From NCBI GenBank assembly GCA_963786805.1, contig CAWBAK010000005.1, positions 124,001-188,000 on the forward strand: a stretch of DNA of 64,000 nucleotides, read 5' to 3'. This document shows, one piece after another, positions 42,713 through 50,712 of this stretch. Each line of letters starts with the position of its first letter. Position 1 is the stretch's first letter. Below the pieces are notes generated by a model that did not search any database, was not told the origin of the DNA, and worked only from the letters and a program-made list of their open reading frames with translations. The translations under genes and the position numbers were made by a program. This DNA comes from CALGFI01 sp963786805 (GTDB lineage: Bacteria; Actinomycetota; UBA4738; HRBIN12).

Positions 42713-44533
42713 ATGCAACCGTACCGGCGATACCTCCGTTGGCTGAAGCGGGCCACGATCATCCTGATCGTGTACATCACGGTCGCCTACCTGCTGATCG
42801 GCATCACGCCTCGCGAAGCGATCCTGCATCCCGGCGCGAACCTGGCGGCGTTCCGTCAGTTCGTGGTGCAGGCCATGGTGCTGATGTCGTTCATCATCCT
42901 TCAGTTCGTCGCGATGTTCTGGTTCCTCGCTCGCGGCAACGACTACGTCATCTATCCGAACGAGTACGACACCACCTTCGACGACGTCCGGGGGCAGCCG
43001 GCAGCCGTCCAGTCGACGAAGGAGGTCATGCGGGTCTTCGAAGGGTTCAAGGACTTCAAGCAGATGGGCGGCTACCCACCGCACGGGATGCTGTTCGAGG
43101 GGCCGCCGGGAACCGGAAAGACGCTGATGGCCAAGGCCATCGCCGGCGCCTCGGGAGTGCCGTTCCTGTTCGCCACCGGCTCCGGGTTCTCGAACATGTT
43201 CCTCGGCATCGGGAACCTGAAGGTCCGGCGCCTGTTCAAGAAAGCGCGCGTGATGTCGGACAAGTACGGCGGCGCCGTGATCTTCATCGACGAGATCGAC
43301 GCCGTCGGGTCGCGCGGCGCCGTGTCCGACCGCTCGGTCGCCGACCGCGCCAACGACCGCATCATCATGGGCGGCATGGGCGGCATGGGCGGCGGGATGG
43401 GCGTGATCAACGAGCTGCTCGTCCAGCTCGACGGCTTCACGGTTCCACGCGGCCTGTGGCGGCACGTGAAACGCCTGCTCTTCCGCGCGCGGCCGAAGGT
43501 GCCCTTCTACAACATCCTCATCATCGGAGCGACGAACCGCGCGTCGGCGCTCGACCCGGCGCTCGTCCGGCCGGGTCGGTTCGACCGCGTCGTCCACGTG
43601 GGGCTGCCCGACGCCGAGGGCCGCGAGGACATCCTGCGGTACTACCTCGCGAAGGTGCGCCACGAGCCGATCGACTTCCCGAAGCTCTCGAGGATGACCG
43701 TCGGGTACTCGCCGGCGAGCCTCAAGAACATCGTGAACGAAGCGCTGCTCTTCGCGCTGCAAGACGGCCGGGATGCCCTCCGCTGGGACGACCTGTGGCA
43801 GGCGAAGATCACGGAGGAGATCGGGCTCAAACAGCCGGTCAAGTACTCGGATCGCGAGAAGGGAATGGTGGCGCTCCACGAGGCCGCCCATGCCGTCGCG
43901 TCCTACGCGCTCGAGCGAGGCGAGATGCAGATCCAGGTCATCACGATCCAGAAGCGTGAGTCGGCGCTCGGGCTGGTCTCGACCCAGCAGGTCGAGGAGA
44001 TGTTCCTGCGCACGCAGAAGCAGCTTTTGGCCCGGATGCAGGTCTCGCTCGCCGGACTGGTGGGTGAGGAGATCTGGTTCGGCCAGTCGACATCCGGCCC
44101 GTCGTCTGACCTCGTGAACGCGACTCGGAACGCCGCGGCGTATGTCGGCGTGTACGGGATGGGCAAGAGCCTCGTCTCGTTGGCCGCCGCCGGTCCCGGA
44201 CCGTTCGGTGACGCCGACCCGATCGGACGTGTCCTTTCGGATCGAGGCCGCAGCGCAGAGGTCGAGGAGCTGCTCGCCGAGTGCAAGCAGAACGTCCGGA
44301 ATCTCCTCCTCAAGAAGCGCCACGTGGTCGAGGGGGTTCGGGACGCGCTCCTCGAACGGGAGGAGCTCGTCGGCGACGAGATCGAGCTGCTGATGGCGGA
44401 GCTCGGTGAGCGGGAGCCGATCGAGGTGCCGGCGGGCGTCGTCGCCGGGAACGGCGGCGTCAAGGTCCCGAGTCCCATCGGAGACGGTAAGGGCGGGAAC
44501 GGGCAGGGATCCGCCCCTCCCCCACCGGCGTAG
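42713..44533 (+). CDS. FtsH-like membrane AAA protease, divergent
   Basis: 606 residues. Two N-terminal helices (about 14-33 and 50-73) flank a short external loop. The AAA domain has Walker A GPPGTGKT (130-137), Walker B VIFIDEID (189-196) and the arginine-finger region DPALVRPGRFDR. The zinc protease motif is HEAAH (389-393). Unusual is a segment at about 216-267: a Gly/Met run (MGGMGGMGGGMG) before the normal INELLVQLDGF helix, then about 20 extra basic residues (RGLWRHVKRLLFRARPK) before ILIIGATN. Possibly a paralogue of housekeeping FtsH with its own substrate. Confidence 0.88.
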   Translation: MQPYRRYLRWLKRATIILIVYITVAYLLIGITPREAILHPGANLAAFRQFVVQAMVLMSFIILQFVAMFWFLARGNDYVIYPNEYDTTFDDVRGQPAAVQSTKEVMRVFEGFKDFKQMGGYPPHGMLFEGPPGTGKTLMAKAIAGASGVPFLFATGSGFSNMFLGIGNLKVRRLFKKARVMSDKYGGAVIFIDEIDAVGSRGAVSDRSVADRANDRIIMGGMGGMGGGMGVINELLVQLDGFTVPRGLWRHVKRLLFRARPKVPFYNILIIGATNRASALDPALVRPGRFDRVVHVGLPDAEGREDILRYYLAKVRHEPIDFPKLSRMTVGYSPASLKNIVNEALLFALQDGRDALRWDDLWQAKITEEIGLKQPVKYSDREKGMVALHEAAHAVASYALERGEMQIQVITIQKRESALGLVSTQQVEEMFLRTQKQLLARMQVSLAGLVGEEIWFGQSTSGPSSDLVNATRNAAAYVGVYGMGKSLVSLAAAGPGPFGDADPIGRVLSDRGRSAEVEELLAECKQNVRNLLLKKRHVVEGVRDALLEREELVGDEIELLMAELGEREPIEVPAGVVAGNGGVKVPSPIGDGKGGNGQGSAPPPPA

Positions 44534-44564
44534 CCGTTCCGCGGGAGAGTCCGGACACCACCGG

Positions 44565-44570
44565 TATGCT
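44565..44570 (+). promoter_or_regulatory. -10 element, leaderless cysS promoter
   Basis: TATGCT ends 9 nt before the GTG at 44580; leader about 3 nt. Confidence 0.6.
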
Positions 44571-44579
44571 TCGGTCACC

Positions 44580-45968
44580 GTGCGCCTCTACGACACGCTG
44601 ACGCGAGCGCTGCAGGAAGTCGTCCCCTTGGACGACCGTCACGTCCGCATGTACACGTGCGGCCCGACCGTCTACCGATACACGCACATCGGGAACCTGC
44701 GGTCGTTCCTGCTCTCGGACCTGCTCCGTCGGGCGCTCGAGTTCGAGGGCTACCAGGTCACGCAGGTCCTCAACATCACCGACGTGGGTCACATGACCGA
44801 CGAGGCGACGGACTCCGGACGCGATCGCATGGAGCTCGCCGTCGACGATGAGGGCCTGGCGCCGGCCGAGATCGTCCAGAAGTACACAAGCGCGTTCCTC
44901 GAAGACTCCGCGAAGCTCGGCCTGCAGAGCGCGCACGAGTACCCGAAGGCGACCGACCACATCCCGGAGATGCTCGAGCTCACCGAGCGGCTGATCGAGA
45001 ACGGCCACGCGTACGAGGTGGACGGGACCATCTACTACGACGTTCAGTCCTTCGAGGGCTACGGGAAGCTCTCGGGCAACACGCTCGACAAGCTTCGGGC
45101 CGGACACCGCCAGGAGCTCGAGATCGACCCCGGGAAGAAGTTCCACGCCGACTTCGCGCTCTGGAAGAAGGCGGGCCCGAACCGGCTCATGAGATGGGAC
45201 AGCCCGTGGGGTGAAGGCTTCCCCGGCTGGCACATCGAGTGCTCGGCGATGTCGATGAAGTACCTCGGCGAGCGGTTCGACATCCACACCGGCGGGGTCG
45301 ACCTGATCTTCCCGCATCACGAGGACGAGATCGCCCAGTCCGAGGGCGCCGTGGGCCATCCGGTGGTGTCGAACTGGATCCACGGCGGACACCTGCGCCT
45401 CGGCGAGCTCAAGATGGCCAAGTCCCAGGGCAACACGGTTCGCATCGCCGATCTCGAGGCGGCGGGCTTCGATCCCTTGTCGTTCCGGTACCTCACGTTC
45501 CAGACGCGCTACCGCAGCGAGATGGACTTCTCCGACGAGGCGATGCGCGGCGCCGACCAGCACGTGAAGCGCCTGCGCCGCCGCATGGCCGGATGGGCGC
45601 CGGCGGCCGGCACGCTCTCGGATGCGGCGAAGGATCTGGACGCGCGGTTCCGCGGCGCCGTGGCGGACGACCTCGACATGCCCCGCGCGCTCGTCGTCGT
45701 GAACGAGGCGGCGTCCTCGGATCTACCGGGCGGCGAGAAGTACGCGTTGCTGTCGTCCTGGGACGCGGTGCTCGGGCTCGACCTCGAGCGCGAGGCGCTC
45801 CAAGAATGGCAGCCGTCGGAGGAGATGCGCGCGCTCGTCGCCGAGCGCGACGAGGCCCGTGCCGCGAAGGACTACGCGCGCAGCGACGAGATCCGCGACC
45901 GCCTCCAGGCGATGGGTCTCGAGGTCATGGACACGGCCGAAGGAACCAAGGTTCGCCGCCCGGGCTGA
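44580..45968 (+). CDS. cysS: Cysteine--tRNA ligase
   Basis: 462 residues. MYTCGPTVYRYTHIGNLRSF (about 22-41) contains the first zinc Cys and the HIGH-type motif. WHIECSAMSMKYLG (about 219-232) carries the zinc Cys, HHEDEIAQSEGA another ligand pair, and KMAKSQGN (about 279-286) is the KMSKS loop. GTG 44580 is set by the -10 at 44565 and the normal N-terminus VRLYDTLTRALQEVVPLD. Confidence 0.95.
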   Translation: MRLYDTLTRALQEVVPLDDRHVRMYTCGPTVYRYTHIGNLRSFLLSDLLRRALEFEGYQVTQVLNITDVGHMTDEATDSGRDRMELAVDDEGLAPAEIVQKYTSAFLEDSAKLGLQSAHEYPKATDHIPEMLELTERLIENGHAYEVDGTIYYDVQSFEGYGKLSGNTLDKLRAGHRQELEIDPGKKFHADFALWKKAGPNRLMRWDSPWGEGFPGWHIECSAMSMKYLGERFDIHTGGVDLIFPHHEDEIAQSEGAVGHPVVSNWIHGGHLRLGELKMAKSQGNTVRIADLEAAGFDPLSFRYLTFQTRYRSEMDFSDEAMRGADQHVKRLRRRMAGWAPAAGTLSDAAKDLDARFRGAVADDLDMPRALVVVNEAASSDLPGGEKYALLSSWDAVLGLDLEREALQEWQPSEEMRALVAERDEARAAKDYARSDEIRDRLQAMGLEVMDTAEGTKVRRPG

Positions 45969-45985
45969 CCCCCGTGGCGAACGCG

Positions 45986-46750
45986 TCAGAGGCCGGACGC
46001 GTTCTCCGGTTGAAGCAGGAGATCCTCCGGCTCGCGAAACGCCGGGCTCGTGGAGGTCTCACTCCCGTGGGCGATGGTGGGATGGGTCCTGCGCGCGTCC
46101 TCGACGGCCTCGACGGAGAACGCTCCCTCGTCGTAGGTACACATGATCGTGGCCGGCGAGGTCGCGAACGCGAGGTTCACCAGCGATTCGTAGCGGGTCC
46201 ACGCGGCGATCTCGGCATCGCTCTGCTGGTCCCAGGCGGCTTCGGCCACGACCCGGATCCAGTCGGCTCCGGCCTCGAACCTCTGCGTCACGAACGCGCC
46301 ATACCGGCTCAGGGCTTCGTTGGGCGAGCGATACCAATCCGCCCAGTCCGCGAGCTCGACGTCCTTCGAGTGGCCATCAAGGGCGTCACGGAGAAGTTCG
46401 AGCTTGGCCTCCGTCATCACGGCCAAGAGGGACTCGGATCGTTCGATGCCTTCGGCGATGAAGGGCACGGCGCCGGCGAGGAATTCTTCGTCGGACCCAT
46501 ACGGTAGGACCCGATGCTCCAGCAGCTGCGGCGCCACCGCGGCCCTGGTCCCGATCAGATGGTCGACGCTCACTCCCAGTGCGTCCGCGAGGGCTGACAA
46601 GCTGCTCAGGCGGACGTCCTTGCGCCTCCCCGACTCGATCTGGCTGATGGCGGACCAACTCACGCCGGAGTGATACGCGAGGGCCTCGCGGCTCCAGCCG
46701 AGGCGCGCTCGGGCCGCCTTCAAGGATGCGCCGATACGGGATGACTCCAT
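45986..46750 (-). CDS. XRE-type regulator with C-terminal MEDS sensory domain
   Basis: 254 residues. The N-terminal helix-turn-helix (SLKAARARLGWSREALAYHS, GVSWSAISQIESGRR, about 8-42) is followed from about residue 80 by RVLPYGSDEEFLAGAVPFIA, EGIERSESLLAVMTEAKLEL and similar blocks. These match the MEDS domain (methanogen/methylotroph DcmR sensory domain), thought to bind small molecules. ATG 46750 lies right after an 11-bp tandem repeat; a TTG at 46762 is an alternative start. It is divergent from a LysR gene. Confidence 0.83.
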   Translation of the reverse strand: MESSRIGASLKAARARLGWSREALAYHSGVSWSAISQIESGRRKDVRLSSLSALADALGVSVDHLIGTRAAVAPQLLEHRVLPYGSDEEFLAGAVPFIAEGIERSESLLAVMTEAKLELLRDALDGHSKDVELADWADWYRSPNEALSRYGAFVTQRFEAGADWIRVVAEAAWDQQSDAEIAAWTRYESLVNLAFATSPATIMCTYDEGAFSVEAVEDARRTHPTIAHGSETSTSPAFREPEDLLLQPENASGL

Positions 46751-46772
46751 ATGTGCGGGCAATGTGCGGGCA
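46751..46772. repeat. Two tandem 11-bp direct repeats at the XRE-MEDS start
   Basis: ATGTGCGGGCA occurs twice with no gap. On the coding strand this is TGCCCGCACAT twice, ending at the ATG. It may be an operator for autoregulation; 11 bp puts both copies on nearly the same helix face. Confidence 0.7.
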
Positions 46773-46819
46773 CCACCCTTACGTCCCGGTTCGCCGCCGC
46801 CGGCGACGAAGCCTGACTA

Positions 46820-46844
46820 TGTCATGTGACGGTGTCAGTTGACA
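46820..46844. promoter_or_regulatory. Tandem palindromic operator and -35 in the XRE/LysR divergent region
   Basis: Two palindromes 13 bp apart, TGTCA-TG-TGACG (46820-46831) and TGTCA-GT-TGACA (46833-46844). The second overlaps a consensus -35 TTGACA (46839-46844) reading toward the LysR gene; a weak -10 (GAAGAT, 46863-46868) follows at 18 nt. Either neighbouring regulator could bind here. Confidence 0.6.
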
Positions 46845-46922
46845 ATACCTTTCGTGGAGAGAGAAGATACGCCAGTATCAGTCCGACGCAACGGGGCCAG
46901 ATCCGGCGCCAGGGAGCAGGGC

Positions 46923-47852
46923 ATGGGAAGCGTGGAGCTCCGCCAGTTCCGGTACTTCGTCGCCGTCGCCGAGGAGCAGCATTTCGGCAGAGCGGCCGCC
47001 CGGCTCCACATCGCCCAGCCGGGCCTGTCTCAGCAGATCAAGCGGCTCGAGCGTGCCGTAGGCGCCCAACTCCTCAACCGCAGCCCGCGAGGCGTCGAGC
47101 TGACGGATGCGGGGCGGGCGTTCCTGGACCGGGCCCGGTTGTCGCTCGAGCTCGCCGACCGGGCGGTGGCGAGCGCGCTCCTGGCCGAACGCGGGAAGAG
47201 GGGCCTGCTTCGCGTGGGGGCGCCGGCCCTCGCGATCCCTCCGCCTGCCCAGGTCGTCTTGCAGGAGTTCGGCGCCCGGTTCCCGGATGTCGAGGTCGAG
47301 ATCTACCCGGCCTTCCACCCACAGCTCATCGAATCACTCCGCACCCATGCCCTCGACGTCGCGATCGTCCTTGCCCCGTTCCGATCGGTGGATCCGGCGC
47401 CGCGATTCATGTCGCTTGGGAGACTCGAGCTGATGGTGGTTGTTCCGGTCGGACATCGCCTGGCCGAGCTCGAACGGGTGCCACGATCCGAGCTGCTGAC
47501 GGAGCCGTTCCTCGACTGGCCTCGGACCGTGAATCCCGAGATGATCGACCACGTGCACGCGCTCCTCTTCGAGACCGGTGAACATCCACGGAGCGTGCCG
47601 ATCTCCGAGCTCGACGAGGCCCGTCGTTTCGCGCTGGTCGCGCAGGGACGAGGCATCACGACAGCCGTCGTCCTCGGGTTGCCGGGCGAGCATCACACTG
47701 TGGGCATCGTCTTCCGTCCGTTCGAGGAGCCCGTCCCCTACCTCGAGTACGGGGTTGCGTGGTCGGGAACGCAGTCCTCCCCGTACCTTCCCGACTTCCT
47801 CGACGTCGCACGGAGCTTCGCGCCCGCCGAGGTCGGCAGCGGCTCGGATTGA
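46923..47852 (+). CDS. LysR family transcriptional regulator
   Basis: 309 residues. The HTH is ELRQFRYFVAVAEEQHFGRA plus ARLHIAQPGLSQQIKRLE (about 5-43). An effector domain follows (GLLRVGAPALAIPPPAQVVL, LDVAIVLAP, LMVVVPVGHRLAE). ATG 46923 is chosen with AGGGAGCAGGG upstream; GTG 46932 is an alternative. The target is unknown; nearest candidates are the divergent regulator and the membrane-protein/epimerase cluster downstream. Confidence 0.9.
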   Translation: MGSVELRQFRYFVAVAEEQHFGRAAARLHIAQPGLSQQIKRLERAVGAQLLNRSPRGVELTDAGRAFLDRARLSLELADRAVASALLAERGKRGLLRVGAPALAIPPPAQVVLQEFGARFPDVEVEIYPAFHPQLIESLRTHALDVAIVLAPFRSVDPAPRFMSLGRLELMVVVPVGHRLAELERVPRSELLTEPFLDWPRTVNPEMIDHVHALLFETGEHPRSVPISELDEARRFALVAQGRGITTAVVLGLPGEHHTVGIVFRPFEEPVPYLEYGVAWSGTQSSPYLPDFLDVARSFAPAEVGSGSD

Positions 47853-47873
47853 GGTAGGACCCGGTCGGTCCCC

Positions 47874-47879
47874 TATGCT
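47874..47879 (+). promoter_or_regulatory. -10 element, leaderless promoter of membrane protein 47887
   Basis: TATGCT ends 7 nt before the ATG at 47887; predicted leader 1 nt. Confidence 0.6.
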
Positions 47880-47886
47880 CTGCGCG

Positions 47887-48783
47887 ATGGCGGCCACGCC
47901 CATCGCGACGAACGCGTACCGACCGTTCCTGGGCGGGATGCGTTCGCCGGTCGTCGCTCCGCTCACCCGGTTCCTGATCGGCCTCCCGCTCGTCCTCCTC
48001 ACGACCCAGACCGCCACGTATTTCGCGTGGACGATCGAGCCGCCCATGACGGCCGCATTCCTCGGCGCGAACTACTGGTCGAGCGCCCTCCTCGCGCTCC
48101 TTGCTGCGCGCGAGACCCTGTGGGCGCGAGGGCGCGTCTCGGTCTCGGTGGCCCTGGTGTTCGCCCCGCTCACGACCATCGCGACCTTCCTGCACCTTGG
48201 GCAATTCCATCTCGACACCGTCTACGGATGGTTCTGGGTCGCGGCGTACACGATCTATCCGCTCCAGCTCGGCTATTTCCTGATGAAACAGCTCCGAACC
48301 CCCGGGGCGGACCCGCCTCGCGAGCGGACGCTTCCCACGTGGGTCAAGGCGATCCTCGGTCTGCACGCCGTCGTGCTGATCACGCTCGGGGTCGCGTTGT
48401 TCCTCCTCCCCGACCGCGTCGCCGGCCTCTGGCCGTGGGCCCTTCCGCCGCTCTCCGCTCGGGCGGTGTCGGCCTGGCTCATGGCGTTCGGTGTCCTCGC
48501 GGCGCACTCGATCGTCGAGAACGACTTCGTCCGCGTCCGTTCCGCGATGCTCGGGTACCCGTTCGCGGGAGCGCTGCACGCCCTCATGCTCGTGCGGTTC
48601 ACCGAGGATGTGCGATGGGAGGATCCCGGCGCCTGGGTCTACGTCGGGTTCATCGTCAGCTTCTTCGTCCTCGGGGCATGGGGGTTCGTGACGGAGTCGC
48701 GGGCTCGCCCGGCCGCCGCGGCGAAGCGGTCCCTCTCGAGCCGATCTCGATCCCCCGTCCCGCCTCCGCCCCCCGCCGACTAG
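47887..48783 (+). CDS. Multi-pass membrane protein, paralogue of the one at 49822-50712
   Basis: 298 residues, about seven hydrophobic segments. I do not recognise the family. Conserved points shared with the second copy are TYFAWTIEPPMTAAFLG (about 40-56), FLHLGQFH, FWVAAYTIYPLQLGYFL, the loop GADPPRERT, and FLLPDRVAGLWPWALPPLSA plus R. The C-terminus is basic and Pro-rich. The clustered aromatic residues in helices are notable, but no cofactor motif is recognised. It lies directly before the epimerase. Confidence 0.75.
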   Translation: MAATPIATNAYRPFLGGMRSPVVAPLTRFLIGLPLVLLTTQTATYFAWTIEPPMTAAFLGANYWSSALLALLAARETLWARGRVSVSVALVFAPLTTIATFLHLGQFHLDTVYGWFWVAAYTIYPLQLGYFLMKQLRTPGADPPRERTLPTWVKAILGLHAVVLITLGVALFLLPDRVAGLWPWALPPLSARAVSAWLMAFGVLAAHSIVENDFVRVRSAMLGYPFAGALHALMLVRFTEDVRWEDPGAWVYVGFIVSFFVLGAWGFVTESRARPAAAAKRSLSSRSRSPVPPPPPAD

Positions 48784-48786
48784 GGT
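48781..48786 (+). promoter_or_regulatory. -10 element, leaderless epimerase promoter
   Basis: TAGGGT overlaps the upstream stop codon and ends 10 nt before ATG 48797. Confidence 0.5.
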
Positions 48787-48796
48787 GGCGCGCGGG

Positions 48797-49825
48797 ATGC
48801 GGGTCCTGGTCACGGGCGGCACCGGCTTCGTCGGAACGCACACGATCGCGGCGCTGCTCGAGGCCGGTCACGAGGTCAAGCTGCTCGTCCGCTCGCCCGA
48901 ACGCGTGGCGTCCTCGCTCGCGCCCCTCGGCGTCGAACGCGACCTCGAGACCGTCGCCGGCGATGTCACCGACCCAGGATCCGTCGAGCGTGCGCTCGAT
49001 GGCTGCGACGCCGTGATCCACGGGGCATCGGTCTTTTCGATGGATGCCCGGATGGGCGAGACGATGCGCCGCGTGAACGTGGCCGGCGCCGAGACCGTGC
49101 TGTCGGGGGCCGTCCGGCGGGGACTCGACCCCATCATCCTGATCTCGAGCGAGCTCTCCTTGTTGCCTCCGAAGGGCCGCGTCCTTCAGCCCGACTCGCC
49201 CGTGCAACCGCCGCCGGGGCGATACCCCTACTGCCACACGAAGGGGTTGGCGGAGCTCGTCGCTCGTCGCTTCCAACAGGAGGGCGCGCCGGTCGTGAGC
49301 GTGATGCCCCCTTCGCAGTGGGGTCCGAACGATCCGCATCTCGGCGAGGGACCACTGCTTGCGCGGAACATCCTTCAGCGGCGGATCCCGGCCGTGACGA
49401 CCGGCGGACTGCAGATCGCCGACGTCCGGGATACCGCGCAAGCGATCGCGGCGACGATCAAGGCAGGACGGGGTCCCCGGAGCTACCTGATCGCGGGCCA
49501 TTACCTCTCGATCCGAGAGATCTTCGGCACCCTCGAGCGGCTCACCGGTCGCCGGTTCCCGACGATCACGCTGCCGAGGCGTGCCATGCTCGGGATCGGA
49601 TCCCTCACCGACGTCGTCCAGCGCCGCACGAGGGCCCGGCTCCCCTGGAGTCGGGAAGCCGTCTGGATCACGAACGCCGCCGCCCGATGCAACGACGCCC
49701 GGGTGCGGGGGGACCTCGGCGTCACGTTCCGGCCGATCGAAGAGACGTTCGCAGACACGGTGCGATGGTTGCTCGATGCCGGGCACGTGAGCCCGAGGCA
49801 GGCCGGCCGGCTCGCCGGAACCTAG
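48797..49825 (+). CDS. NAD(P)-dependent epimerase/dehydratase family protein
   Basis: 342 residues, extended short-chain dehydrogenase. The nucleotide loop MRVLVTGGTGFVGTHTIAAL begins at residue 1, and VIHGASVFSMDARM follows. The catalytic YxxxK is Y-P-Y-C-H-T-K (about 144-150) with upstream Ser in LISSELSLL. The later half resembles nucleoside-sugar or dihydroflavonol-type reductases; the substrate is unclear. ATG 48797 is set by the -10. Its 3' end overlaps the convergent membrane-protein gene by 4 nt. Confidence 0.87.
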   Translation: MRVLVTGGTGFVGTHTIAALLEAGHEVKLLVRSPERVASSLAPLGVERDLETVAGDVTDPGSVERALDGCDAVIHGASVFSMDARMGETMRRVNVAGAETVLSGAVRRGLDPIILISSELSLLPPKGRVLQPDSPVQPPPGRYPYCHTKGLAELVARRFQQEGAPVVSVMPPSQWGPNDPHLGEGPLLARNILQRRIPAVTTGGLQIADVRDTAQAIAATIKAGRGPRSYLIAGHYLSIREIFGTLERLTGRRFPTITLPRRAMLGIGSLTDVVQRRTRARLPWSREAVWITNAAARCNDARVRGDLGVTFRPIEETFADTVRWLLDAGHVSPRQAGRLAGT

Positions 49826-50712
49826 CCGGTCGACGCGCGGGCCGGTGTGAGGCCAACGCTCGAACCGATCGGGCTCGGCGCGCGAGACGACATCACGAGC
49901 CCGGCGATGCCGAGCGCGAACACGACGGCGAGGAACCCGAGGTGCAGCCACATCTGCACGTTTCCCCAGTCGACCTGCTCCGAGTACCGCAGGATGCCGA
50001 TCAACTGCACCGGGCCCAGCGCCACGAACGCGAGCGCGGGGACGAACAGGCGCCAGCGGTCCCGCTCCCACATCGCGACCACCATGACAAGACCCGCGCC
50101 GACGAACCACGAGCCGAGGATCCGCGCCGTGAGCGGCGTCAGCGGCCACGACCAGAGGTCGATCGCGGCGTCCGGGAGCAGGAACAGGAACGCTCCGACG
50201 AGCGTCGCCACCCAACCGGCCGCGGTCCCCGCCCTCAGGTACAGCGCCGGCGGCGGCGGTTCGCCCCGAGGTGGGTCGTTCCCCGGCAGGGTGCGCTGGA
50301 GGATGCCGAAGATGAGGAGCCCGATCGGCTCCACCGTGTAGGCGCCGATCCACACCCAGAACTCGAAGCGGGTGATCGCGTCCGGGCTGTCCATGTGGGG
50401 GCGGAACTTGTCCAGATGGATCAACGTCGCGAGCAGCACGAGTGTGACGAACGCCCACGTGCCCGGGACCACCGCACGGGTCCGCACCCACGCACGTTGC
50501 GTTCCTCCGAACAGCGTGAGGATGATCGCCGCGAAGTAGAACGAACCGAGGACGACCGCCGTGATCGGCGCGTCGATGGTCCACGAGAAGTAGCGGTCGG
50601 TGCGTTCGGCAAGGAACGTCAGCTGGACGAAGTCGAACGTGACGAACGCCGTTCCCACGAGCAACATCAGCCGGATGCCCCAGTGGACCGTCCTCACTCC
50701 TGCGTTCGTCAT
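49822..50712 (-). CDS. Multi-pass membrane protein, paralogue of the one at 47887-48783
   Basis: 296 residues, about seven hydrophobic segments. It aligns by eye with the 47887 protein: RYFSWTIDAPITAVVLG, LIHLDKFR, FWVWIGAYTVEPIGLLIFG, GNDPPRGE and FLLPDAAIDLWSWPLTPLTA plus R are in the same order. Function is unknown to me. ATG 50712 overlaps the stop of the ferritin-like gene (TGATG), so the two are coupled. Confidence 0.75.
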   Translation of the reverse strand: MTNAGVRTVHWGIRLMLLVGTAFVTFDFVQLTFLAERTDRYFSWTIDAPITAVVLGSFYFAAIILTLFGGTQRAWVRTRAVVPGTWAFVTLVLLATLIHLDKFRPHMDSPDAITRFEFWVWIGAYTVEPIGLLIFGILQRTLPGNDPPRGEPPPPALYLRAGTAAGWVATLVGAFLFLLPDAAIDLWSWPLTPLTARILGSWFVGAGLVMVVAMWERDRWRLFVPALAFVALGPVQLIGILRYSEQVDWGNVQMWLHLGFLAVVFALGIAGLVMSSRAPSPIGSSVGLTPARASTG

